Shown here: positions 24,358-36,480 of the stretch, piece by piece
Numbering within the stretch: the first letter of the stretch is position 1
How the letters are laid out: every line of letters begins with the position of its first letter
NCBI GenBank assembly: GCA_044222225.1
Contig: JBGANR010000002.1
Location: 62,001-126,000 of the forward strand
Reading direction: 5' to 3'
Origin: JBGANR01 sp044222225
Lineage (GTDB): Bacteria > Actinomycetota > Actinomycetes > Mycobacteriales > Mycobacteriaceae
DNA length: 64,000 nucleotides
Made by a program: the position numbers and the translations under genes
The notes under the pieces: generated by a model
The model's input: the letters and a program-made list of their open reading frames with translations, nothing else
Databases searched by the model: none
What the model was told of the DNA's origin: nothing

Positions 24358-25304
24358 GGCATCTGCTCAGCGTCCGCGATCTCGACGCGCGCACGGCGAA
24401 CGAGCTGCTCGACGAGGCCGAGCGTTTCGCGCAGGCGCTCGCCGGCCGCGAGATCCGCAAGCTGCCGACGCTGCGCGGCCGCACCGTCATGACGGTCTTC
24501 TACGAGAACTCCACCCGCACCCGCGTGTCCTTCGAGGTGGCGGGCAAGTGGATGAGCGCGGACGTCATCAACGTCAGCGCGTCGAGCTCGTCGGCGAAGA
24601 AGGGGGAGTCGCTGCGCGACACGGCCAAGACGCTGTACGCGCTCGGCGCCGATGCGCTCATCGTGCGCCACCCGGCGTCCGGCGCGGCGCACCAGATCGC
24701 CCGCTGGACGAGCGAGAACGGCCGCGGCCCCGCGGTCATCAACGCCGGTGACGGCATGCACGAGCATCCGACCCAGGCGCTGCTCGACGCGCTCACGCTG
24801 CGTCAGCGGCTCGGCGAGCTGACGGGTAAGCGGATCGCCATCGTCGGCGACGTCCTGCACAGTCGTGTCGCGCGCTCCAACGCCCATCTGCTGACGACGC
24901 TCGGCGCCGAGGTCGTCCTCGTGGCGCCGCCGACGCTGCTGCCGGTGGGGGTGCGGACGTGGCCGGTGCAGGTGTCCCACGACCTCGATTCCGAGCTGCC
25001 GGCCGTCGACGCGGTCATGGTGCTGCGCGTGCAGGCGGAGCGGATGAACGGCGGCTTCTTCCCGTCGGCACGTGAGTACGCGATCCGGTACGGGCTCTCC
25101 GAGAAGCGGCTGGCGGTGCTCGGCCCGGACGTGCCGGTGCTGCACCCGGGGCCGATGCTGCGCGGCATGGAGATCGGCTTCTCCGTCGCCGACACCCCCC
25201 AGGTGACCGTGCTCGCACAGGTCACCAACGGAGTCCACATGCGGATGGCGGTGCTGCGGCGGCTGCTCGTCGGCACCGACGATGAGAGCGAGGGGAACAG
25301 GTGA
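24354..25304 (+). CDS. pyrB: Aspartate carbamoyltransferase catalytic subunit
   Basis: Joins carbamoyl phosphate and aspartate, the second step of pyrimidine synthesis. The 316-residue protein has the carbamoyl-phosphate loop STRTRVSFE at about residues 54-62. It also has SSSSAKKGES, HPTQALLDALTLRQR and the aspartate-domain HPGPMLRGMEI. No pyrI regulatory subunit is present, and the next gene is pyrC, as in other actinobacteria. In the family this PyrB class acts as a trimer and can associate with dihydroorotase. Confidence 0.98.
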   Translation: MRHLLSVRDLDARTANELLDEAERFAQALAGREIRKLPTLRGRTVMTVFYENSTRTRVSFEVAGKWMSADVINVSASSSSAKKGESLRDTAKTLYALGADALIVRHPASGAAHQIARWTSENGRGPAVINAGDGMHEHPTQALLDALTLRQRLGELTGKRIAIVGDVLHSRVARSNAHLLTTLGAEVVLVAPPTLLPVGVRTWPVQVSHDLDSELPAVDAVMVLRVQAERMNGGFFPSAREYAIRYGLSEKRLAVLGPDVPVLHPGPMLRGMEIGFSVADTPQVTVLAQVTNGVHMRMAVLRRLLVGTDDESEGNR

Positions 25305-26623
25305 GCGCGTCCAGCATCTCCGGTCCGGGAGCCGTCGGCAGCGTCGTGCTGCGCGATGTCCGGCCGTACGGCGAAGGCGAGCCGGTGGACGTGCGCGTCA
25401 CCGACGGCGTCATCGACGCGATCGAACCGGCGGGCGCGCTCGACGCCGGCGACCGCCCCGAGGTCGACGGCCGCGGCGCCGTGCTGCTGCCCGGCCTCGT
25501 CGACCTGCACACCCACCTGCGTGAGCCCGGCCGTGAGGACACCGAGACGATCGAGACCGGGTCGCGCGCCGCGGCGGCGGGCGGCTACACCGCCGTCTTC
25601 GCGATGGCGAACACCGATCCGGTGGCCGATTCGCCGGTGGTCTGCGAGTACGTGTGGCGGCGCGGCCGCGAGGTCGGGCTCGTCGACGTGCACCCGGTCG
25701 GGGCCGTCACCGTCGGCCTCGGCGGTAAGCGGCTCGCCGAGCTGGGCGCGATGGCGTCGAGCCCGGCCGCGGTGCGGATGTTCTCCGACGACGGCAAGTG
25801 CGTCGACGATCCGCTGCTCATGCGCCGTGCGCTGGAGTACTCGGCCGGGCTCGGCGTCCTCATCGCGCAGCACGCCGAGGAGCCGCGGCTCACGGTCGGC
25901 GCCGTGGCGCACGAGGGCCCGGCGGCCGCCGAGCTCGGCTTGGCCGGCTGGCCGCGCTCGGCGGAGGAGGCGATCGTCGCGCGCGACGTGATCCTCGCCC
26001 GCGACGCCGACGCCCGGATCCACATCTGCCACGCGTCGACGGCCGGCACCGTCGAGCTGCTGCGCTGGGCGAAGGGCCAGGGGATCGCCGTCACCGCCGA
26101 GGTGACGCCGCACCACCTGCTGCTCGACGATTCCCGGCTGGCGACCTACGACGCGGTCAACAAGGTCAACCCGCCGTTGCGAGAGGCGTCCGACGCCGCC
26201 GCGCTGCGGGAGGCGCTGGCCACCGGCGTCGTCGACGTCGTGGCCACCGACCACGCTCCGCACGCCGAGCAGGACAAGTGCTGCGAGTTCGCGGCCGCCC
26301 GCCCCGGCATGCTCGGGCTGGAGACGGCCCTGGCCGTCGTCGCGCAGACCATGGTCGAACCGGGGCTGCTCGACTGGCGCGGCGTCGCCCGCGTGATGAG
26401 CGAGCGGCCCGCCGAGATCGTCGGGCTCACCGACCAGGGACGTCCGATCGCCGTCGGCGAGCCGGCCAACCTGGCGCTCGTCGACCCCGGGTTCGGCTGG
26501 ACGGCCCGCGCCGACGATTCGGTGAGCATCTCCCGCAACCTGCCGTTCGAGGGCATCGACTTCGCCGCCAAGGTCACCGCGACGCTGTTGCGGGGCGTGG
26601 TCACGGCCATGGTGGGACGGTGA
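25301..26623 (+). CDS. pyrC: Dihydroorotase
   Basis: Zinc amidohydrolase that cyclises carbamoyl aspartate to dihydroorotate. The 440-residue protein is a type I DHOase. It has the metal-binding DLHTHLREPG near residue 68, the HICHASTAGTVE strand, EVTPHHLLLDD and the late Asp in ATDHAPHAEQDK near residue 315. The GTGA overlap with pyrB supports equimolar synthesis. The first 15 residues (Ser/Gly/Ala-rich) are a non-conserved extension. Confidence 0.97.
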   Translation: MSASSISGPGAVGSVVLRDVRPYGEGEPVDVRVTDGVIDAIEPAGALDAGDRPEVDGRGAVLLPGLVDLHTHLREPGREDTETIETGSRAAAAGGYTAVFAMANTDPVADSPVVCEYVWRRGREVGLVDVHPVGAVTVGLGGKRLAELGAMASSPAAVRMFSDDGKCVDDPLLMRRALEYSAGLGVLIAQHAEEPRLTVGAVAHEGPAAAELGLAGWPRSAEEAIVARDVILARDADARIHICHASTAGTVELLRWAKGQGIAVTAEVTPHHLLLDDSRLATYDAVNKVNPPLREASDAAALREALATGVVDVVATDHAPHAEQDKCCEFAAARPGMLGLETALAVVAQTMVEPGLLDWRGVARVMSERPAEIVGLTDQGRPIAVGEPANLALVDPGFGWTARADDSVSISRNLPFEGIDFAAKVTATLLRGVVTAMVGR

Positions 26624-27147
26624 GCGACGCGATCGTCGTCGTCGCCGTCCTCGTGGTGTGGGCGGTGCTGGTGCTGCTGGCCCTGCGGGGCTGGCGGAAC
26701 CGGGGCCGCCGGCAGGCCGATCGCATCGGGAGCTTCCCCGACCCGCCGACGGGCCTGCATCAGCCGGAGGTGGGTCCGCACGCCGGGCTCTACATCGGCA
26801 GCACACTGGCGCCGAGTTGGCAGGACCGCATCGCGGTCGGCGACTACGGCGACCGGGCGAAGGCCGTGGCCGCGCTCTTCCCGGAAGGTCTGCGGATCGA
26901 GCGGCAGGGCGCCTCGACGCTGTGGGTGCCGCGCGCCGACATCGAGGTGATCCGCGTCGAACTGGGGCACGCCGGCAAGGTCGTGCCCGGGCCGGGTGTG
27001 GTCGTCGTGCGCTGGTGGCTGCGCGGCGGTACCGGAGGCGAGACGGACGTGGGCATCGAGTCGGGCCTGCGGTTCGACGACAAGAACGTGTACGAGCAGT
27101 GGGTCGCGGCGAGTCCCGCGCACCCCGAGACTGGAGGCGAGCGATGA
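26620..27147 (+). CDS. Conserved membrane-anchored protein of the pyr operon (Rv1382-like)
   Basis: A 175-residue protein with one N-terminal transmembrane helix (about residues 4-22), a basic stop-transfer stretch and a cytoplasmic domain. The latter has beta-rich segments such as LRIERQGASTLWVPRADIEV and PGVVVVRWWLRGG, reminiscent of PH-like domains. Function unknown. A gene of this type lies between pyrC and carA in mycobacteria and relatives, and here it overlaps both by 4 bp. That suggests a conserved role tied to pyrimidine enzymes or their placement at the membrane. Confidence 0.85.
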   Translation: MSDAIVVVAVLVVWAVLVLLALRGWRNRGRRQADRIGSFPDPPTGLHQPEVGPHAGLYIGSTLAPSWQDRIAVGDYGDRAKAVAALFPEGLRIERQGASTLWVPRADIEVIRVELGHAGKVVPGPGVVVVRWWLRGGTGGETDVGIESGLRFDDKNVYEQWVAASPAHPETGGER

Positions 27148-28282
27148 GCACGGCGGTGCTGGTGCTGGAGAACGGCAGGGTGTTCCGCGGTCGCGAGTTC
27201 GGTGCCGTCGGGCAGACGCTCGGCGAGGCCGTGTTCTGCACGGCGATGACGGGCTACCAGGAGACCCTGACCGACCCGAGTTACCACCGGCAGATCGTGG
27301 TGGCGACCGCCCCGCAGATCGGCAACACCGGCTGGAACGACGAGGACACGGAGTCCCGCGGCAGCGCCGGGGACAACGGCGACCGGATCTGGGTGGCGGG
27401 CTACGCCGTCCGCAACCCGACGCGTCGCGTCTCCAACTGGCGCGCCACGGGCAGCCTGGAGGCGCAGCTGGTCGCGCAGGACGTCGTCGGCATCGCCGGG
27501 ATCGACACCCGGACGGTGGTGCGGGTGCTGCGCGAGCACGGCTCGATGCGGGCCGGCGTCTTCTCCGGCGCGGCCCTGGCCGACGACGAGGTGCTGCTCG
27601 ACCGCGTCCGCAGTCAGCCGCCGATGGCGGGCGCCGCGCTCGCCGCGGAGGTCTCGACGCCGTCGGCGTACGTCGTCGAGCCGGCGGGCGAGACGCGGTT
27701 CACCGTCGCCGCGATCGACCTCGGCATCAAGACGAACACGCCGCGGATGTTCGCCGAGCGCGGCGTGCGCGTGCACGTCTTGCCCGCGACGTCGACGATC
27801 GCGGACGTCGAGGCGCTCGGCGTCGACGGCGTCTTCCTCTCCAACGGCCCCGGCGACCCCGCCACGGCCGACGACCCCGTCGCGCTGACCCGCGACGTGC
27901 TCGCCAGGGATCTGCCGCTCTTCGGCATCTGCTTCGGCAATCAGATCCTCGGCCGCGCGCTCGGCCGCGGCACGTACAAGATGCCCTTCGGCCATCGCGG
28001 CATCAACATCCCGGTCATCGAGCACGCCACGGGCCGCATCGCCATCACGGCCCAGAACCATGGTTTCGCGCTGGAAGGCGAGGCCGGGGAGCGCTTCGAC
28101 TCCGACTTCGGACCGGCCGTCGTCAGCCACGTGTGCGCCAACGACGGCACCGTGGAGGGCGTCGCGCTGGCGAGCGGCCGCGCGTTCAGCGTGCAGTACC
28201 ACCCGGAGGCCGCCGCCGGTCCGCACGACGCCGCCTATCTCTTCGACCGCTTCACCGCGCTCCTGGAAGGATCCCGCCGGTA

Positions 28283-28283
<1 letters not shown>
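27144..28283 (+). CDS. carA: Carbamoyl-phosphate synthase small (glutaminase) subunit
   Basis: Hydrolyses glutamine and channels ammonia to CarB. The 379-residue protein has the N-terminal CPSase_sm domain (LENGRVFRGREFGAVGQTLG, TAMTGYQETLTDPSY). A class I glutamine amidotransferase domain follows, with nucleophile Cys in FGICFGNQ at about residue 264 and the His-Glu pair in QYHPEA near 352. The ATG overlaps the previous stop by 4 bp, and the stop shares one base with the carB ATG (TAATG). Regulated with the rest of the pyr operon. Confidence 0.98.
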
Positions 28284-31623
<3,340 letters not shown>

Positions 31624-31627
<4 letters not shown>

Positions 31628-32469
31628 CGGCCCCGGCGGGTTCGTTCGCGGCCCGGTTCGCGGCCGCGACGGCCGAGCGCGGACGGCTCGCCGTCGGCAT
31701 CGACCCGCATCCCGGTTTGCTCGCCGACTGGGGCCTGGCCGACGACGTCGCCGGGCTGCGCGCCTTCGCGCTCGCCGCGGCCGAGGCCTTCGCCTCGGTG
31801 GCGGGGCTCGTCAAGCCGCAGGTCGCGTTCTTCGAGCGACACGGGGCGGCCGGGCTCGCGGTGCTGGAGGAGACGATCGCGGCGCTGCAGGCGGGCGGAG
31901 CGCTGGTCATCGCCGACGCCAAGCGCGGCGACATCGGCTCGACGATGGCCGGCTACGCCGACGCGTGGCTGCGACCGTCCTCGCCGCTCGCCTCGGACGC
32001 GCTGACGGTCTCGCCGTACCTCGGCTTCGGGGCGGTCGAACCGGCCGTCACGGCGGCAGCGGCGGCCGGTGCGGCGGTGTTCGTGCTGGCCCGCACGTCG
32101 AACCCCGAGGCGGTGGGTGTGCAGTCGGCGAGAACGGCGGCCGGCATCGGCGTCGCCCAGTCGATCGTCGACGCCGCGGCGGCCCGCAACGCCGACGGCG
32201 CAGGCACGATCGGCGTCGTCGTGGGGGCGACGGGGGGACTCGATCTGGACTTGTCGGCGCTGCGTGGCCCGATCCTGGCGCCGGGCCTCGGCGCGCAGGG
32301 CGCGCGGCCGGCAGACCTGCCTGAGGTCTTCGCCGGGGCCGATCTCGCGTGGCTCGTGCCGGCGGCGTCGCGTTCGGTGCTCGTCGCCGGCCCGTCGGTC
32401 GACGCGTTGCGCGCCGCGGCCGTGACTCTTCGGGACGAGGTGGAGGCGGCGCTCGGCGCCTCCACCTGA
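31624..32469 (+). CDS. pyrF: Orotidine 5'-phosphate decarboxylase, type 2
   Basis: Decarboxylates OMP to UMP, the last step of de novo synthesis. The 281-residue protein belongs to the larger type 2 group. AVGIDPHPGLLADWG lies near the N-terminus, KPQVAFFERHG follows, and the catalytic Lys-Asp loop ADAKRGDIGST is near residue 98. GVVVGATGG and APGLGAQG form the phosphate site. GTGA overlap with carB ends the pyr operon; no pyrD or pyrE is present here. Confidence 0.97.
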
Positions 32470-32654
32470 CGGCTTTTCACCGGCGTCACCGCATTACAAC
32501 ATCGGTTTTCCGGCCGCCGCGCCGGGGCCGGGGTCGCAATTGTCGACGGCCGTGGGTACGGTCGCAGACGCGCTGCCACACGACGGACGTCTCTGTCGAC
32601 TGTCAGGCGGAGCGCGTCGGAGTACGAGTAGCAGCACGAATGAGAAGAGGAAAC
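32470..32654. promoter_or_regulatory. Intergenic region upstream of mihF
   Basis: A 185-bp region between pyrF and mihF. The first 50 bases are relatively AT-rich. TACGGT at 32557-32562 is a candidate TANNNT -10, which would leave an untranslated leader of about 85 bases. A GC-only inverted repeat CCGGCC/GGCCGG (32510-32515, 32526-32531) has no T-run and is weak as a terminator. AAGAGGAAAC just before the GTG is the ribosome site. Confidence 0.3.
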
Positions 32655-32972
32655 GTGGCCCTTCCACAGTTGACCGCCGAGCAGCGCGCCGCTGCGCTTG
32701 CGAAGGCTGCGGCCGCGCGCAAGGCTCGCGCCGAGCTGAAGGAGCGCCTCAAGCGCGGCGGCACGGACCTCAAGCAGGTTCTGACCGACGCCGAAGAGGA
32801 CGACATCCTCGGCAAGATGAAGGTCTCGGCCCTGCTCGAGTCGCTGCCGAAGGTCGGCAAGGTCAAGGCCGCCGAGATCATGACCGAGCTGGAGATCGCC
32901 CCGACGCGCCGCGTCCGTGGTCTCGGTGAGCGGCAACGCCGCGCGCTGCTCGAGCGGTTCGGTCAGGCCTGA
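32655..32972 (+). CDS. mihF: Integration host factor, actinobacterial type (mIHF)
   Basis: Small DNA-binding nucleoid protein essential in mycobacteria and unrelated to the HU/IHF fold of proteobacteria. The 105-residue protein begins with the typical ALPQLTAEQRAAALAKAAAA then RKARAELKERLK. It ends in the helix-two-turn-helix domain (LLESLPKVGKVKAAEIM, RVRGLGERQRRALLERF). GTG start after AAGAGGAAAC; an ATG at 32640 would add five residues. Always next to gmk in this group, as here (5-bp gap). Confidence 0.97.
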   Translation: MALPQLTAEQRAAALAKAAAARKARAELKERLKRGGTDLKQVLTDAEEDDILGKMKVSALLESLPKVGKVKAAEIMTELEIAPTRRVRGLGERQRRALLERFGQA

Positions 32973-32977
32973 TCGGA

Positions 32978-33565
32978 TTGACGTCCCGGACGCACGGCCG
33001 GGGCCGGCTGGTCGTGCTGGCCGGCCCCTCGGCCGTCGGAAAATCGACGGTGGTGCGCCGTATCAAGGAGCTGCTGCCGGAGCTCGTCTTCAGCGTCTCC
33101 GCGACGACGCGGGACCCCCGCCCCGGTGAGGTCGACGGCGTCGACTATCACTTCGTCGGGCCGCGCCGGTTCGCCGAGATGATCGCGGCAGGGGAGCTGT
33201 TGGAGTGGGCCGAGATCCACGGCGGGCTGCAGCGCTCGGGCACGCCGCGGGGGCCCGTCGAGGCGGCGCTCGCCGCCGGCTCGCCGATCCTCGTCGAGGT
33301 CGATCTGGCCGGTGCCCGCAACGTCAAGACGGCGCTGCCGGAGGCCGTCTCGGTCTTCCTGGCACCGCCGACGTGGGAGGAGCTCGTCGCTCGGCTGACC
33401 GGCCGCGGCACCGAGCCGCCGGACGTCATCGCCCGCCGGCTGGCGACGGCGAAGGAGGAGCTGGCCAGCGCCGGCGAGTTCGACGTCGAGGTCACCAACA
33501 GCGATGTCGAGGAGTCCGCTCGAACCTTGGTATCCTTGTTGGTCGGCGATGCGGCGTCCGCCTGA
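32978..33565 (+). CDS. gmk: Guanylate kinase
   Basis: Phosphorylates GMP to GDP. The 195-residue protein has the P-loop AGPSAVGKST at about residues 15-24. The GMP-binding segment TTRDPRPGEVDGVDYHFVG and the later LLEWAEIHG are present, as is VEVDLAGARNVK. The start is the TTG at 32978, five bases after the mihF stop; no good ATG or GTG precedes the P-loop, and termination-reinitiation probably helps. The rpoZ promoter may lie inside its 3' end (TATCCT at 33531-33536). Confidence 0.95.
   Translation: MTSRTHGRGRLVVLAGPSAVGKSTVVRRIKELLPELVFSVSATTRDPRPGEVDGVDYHFVGPRRFAEMIAAGELLEWAEIHGGLQRSGTPRGPVEAALAAGSPILVEVDLAGARNVKTALPEAVSVFLAPPTWEELVARLTGRGTEPPDVIARRLATAKEELASAGEFDVEVTNSDVEESARTLVSLLVGDAASA
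33531..33536 (+). promoter_or_regulatory. Candidate -10 element for rpoZ inside gmk
   Basis: TATCCT fits the TANNNT pattern and stands in a locally AT-rich spot (CTTGGTATCCTTGTTGG) at the otherwise GC-rich end of gmk. It lies about 100 bases before rpoZ. No clear -35 is seen. The bases also code for conserved-looking Leu-Val-Ser residues, so the match may be coincidental. Confidence 0.3.
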
Positions 33566-33635
33566 TCGGCGTCCGCGTTTCCCACCCCGCCAGCATGCTT
33601 CCGCCTTCGCGGGAGCCGTTAGGAGACTTGCGCGC

Positions 33636-33932
33636 GTGAGCGACACCATGACCAATCCCGACGCCTCCAAGGGGGCACACGTCTACGACACCCCGATCGG
33701 CATCACCAACCCGCCGATCGACGAGTTGTTGGGACGTGCGTCGAGCAAGTACGCGCTCGTCATCTTCGCGGCTAAGCGCGCGCGGCAGATCAACGACTAC
33801 TACAACCAGCTCGGTGACGGCGTCCTCGAGTTCGTCGGTCCGCTGGTCGAGCCGGGGCTGAACGAGAAGCCGCTGTCGATCGCGCTGCGGGAGATCCACG
33901 CCGACCTGCTGGAGCACACCGAGGGCGAGTGA
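33636..33932 (+). CDS. rpoZ: RNA polymerase omega subunit
   Basis: Small subunit that stabilises RNA polymerase assembly around beta prime. The 98-residue protein contains the near-invariant ITNPPIDELLGRASSKYALV, AAKRARQINDYYNQLGDG and LIAL-like ALREIHADLLEHTEGE end. The GTG at 33636 lies 10 bases after AGGAG; the ATG at 33648 is an alternative that removes four residues. Lies in the usual gmk-rpoZ-coaBC order. Confidence 0.96.
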   Translation: MSDTMTNPDASKGAHVYDTPIGITNPPIDELLGRASSKYALVIFAAKRARQINDYYNQLGDGVLEFVGPLVEPGLNEKPLSIALREIHADLLEHTEGE

Positions 33933-33964
33933 GATGAAGCTTGCGGAATCGACTCGATAAGGGA

Positions 33965-35209
33965 ATGGCGCTTCGTCAGCGGGTCGTCATCGGTGTGGGA
34001 GGCGGCATCGCCGCCTACAAGGTCTGCTCCGTCGTCCGTCACTTCACCGAGGCGGGCCACGACGTCCGGGTCATCCCGACGGAGGCCGCGTTGCGCTTCG
34101 TCGGTGCGGCCACGTTCGAGGCGTTGTCCGGCAACCCCGTCCAGACGGGGGTGTTCGAGGACGTCCCCGAGGTGGCGCACGTCCGGATCGGCCAGCAGGC
34201 CGATCTGGTGCTCGTCGCTCCGGCGACGGCGGATCTCCTGGCGCGGGCCGCTGCGGGCCGGGCCGACGATCTCTTGACGGCGACGCTGCTCACCGCGCGA
34301 TGCCCAGTCCTCTTCGCCCCGGCGATGCACACCGAGATGTGGCAGCACGCGGCGACGCAGGCCAACGTGGCGACGCTGCGCGAGCGCGGCGTCGTCGTGA
34401 CGACGCCGGCGTCGGGCAGGCTGACGGGCGTCGACACGGGACCCGGCAGGCTCGCCGATCCCAGCGAGATCGCGGCGCTCGGCGAGTTGCTGCTGGAGCG
34501 TCCCGACGCGCTGCCGCGCGACCTCGCCGGTCGCCGCGTCCTCATCAGCGCCGGCGGCACCCGTGAGGCGCTGGACCCGGTGCGCTATCTCGGCAACCGG
34601 TCGAGCGGCAAGCAGGGCTATGCGCTCGCGCGCGTCGCGGCGAGCCGCGGTGCGGACGTGACCCTCGTCGCGGGGGTGACGCACGAGCTCGCCGTCCCGG
34701 CGGGCGTCGACGTCGTACGCGTGACCAGCGCCCGCGAGCTGCAGGCGCAGATGCGCGCTCATGCACCGACGGCGGACGTCGTCATCATGGCGGCGGCCGT
34801 GGCCGACTTCCGGCCGGTCGCTGTGGCCGAGGCGAAGATCAAGAAGAACGGCGCCACGCCGGCGCCCGTCGAGCTGACGACGAATCCCGACATCCTCGCC
34901 GGTCTCGTCGATGCTCGCAGCCGCGGCGAGGTGCCGGCCGACACCGTCATCGTCGGGTTCGCCGCCGAGACCGGGGACGCCGAACGCGGCGTCCTGGAGT
35001 ACGGGCGCGAGAAGCTGGCACGCAAGGGCTGCGATCTGCTCGTCGTCAACGCCGTCGGCGACGGCAAGGCTTTCGAGACCGATGACAACTCGGGCTGGAT
35101 CCTCGCCGCGGGCGGCGCCGAGACGGCCCTGCCGGTCGGCTCGAAGCCGCTCATGTCCTCACGGATCCTCGACGCCCTCGCGCCGCTGCTACCGCGATGT
35201 CGTCGCTAG
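33965..35209 (+). CDS. coaBC: Bifunctional phosphopantothenoylcysteine decarboxylase/synthase
   Basis: Two steps of coenzyme A synthesis in one protein. The N-terminal flavin-containing CoaC half begins VVIGVGGGIAAYKVCSVVRH and has APAMHTEMWQH. The C-terminal CTP-dependent CoaB half starts near residue 187 (RRVLISAGGTREALDPVRYL, GNRSSGKQGYALAR) and includes VIMAAAVADFRP and KIKKNGATP. The protein has 414 residues from the ATG at 33965, which follows AAGGGA at a short distance. A TTG at 33941 would add eight residues. Confidence 0.95.
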   Translation: MALRQRVVIGVGGGIAAYKVCSVVRHFTEAGHDVRVIPTEAALRFVGAATFEALSGNPVQTGVFEDVPEVAHVRIGQQADLVLVAPATADLLARAAAGRADDLLTATLLTARCPVLFAPAMHTEMWQHAATQANVATLRERGVVVTTPASGRLTGVDTGPGRLADPSEIAALGELLLERPDALPRDLAGRRVLISAGGTREALDPVRYLGNRSSGKQGYALARVAASRGADVTLVAGVTHELAVPAGVDVVRVTSARELQAQMRAHAPTADVVIMAAAVADFRPVAVAEAKIKKNGATPAPVELTTNPDILAGLVDARSRGEVPADTVIVGFAAETGDAERGVLEYGREKLARKGCDLLVVNAVGDGKAFETDDNSGWILAAGGAETALPVGSKPLMSSRILDALAPLLPRCRR

Positions 35210-35262
35210 GCGACGAACAGCGAACAGCATGCTCCATCTCCGACATAAGGACTGATCTCATC

Positions 35263-36474
<1,212 letters not shown>

Positions 36475-36480
36475 CCCGGC

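Noticed and set aside
32510..32531. CCGGCC/GGCCGG inverted repeat as pyrF terminator
   Set aside because: A 6-bp GC stem with a 10-base loop and no T-run is expected by chance in DNA of this composition.
35210..35262. SAM riboswitch in front of metK
   Set aside because: Only 53 bases separate coaBC and metK, too little for known SAM riboswitches, and no conserved core is seen.
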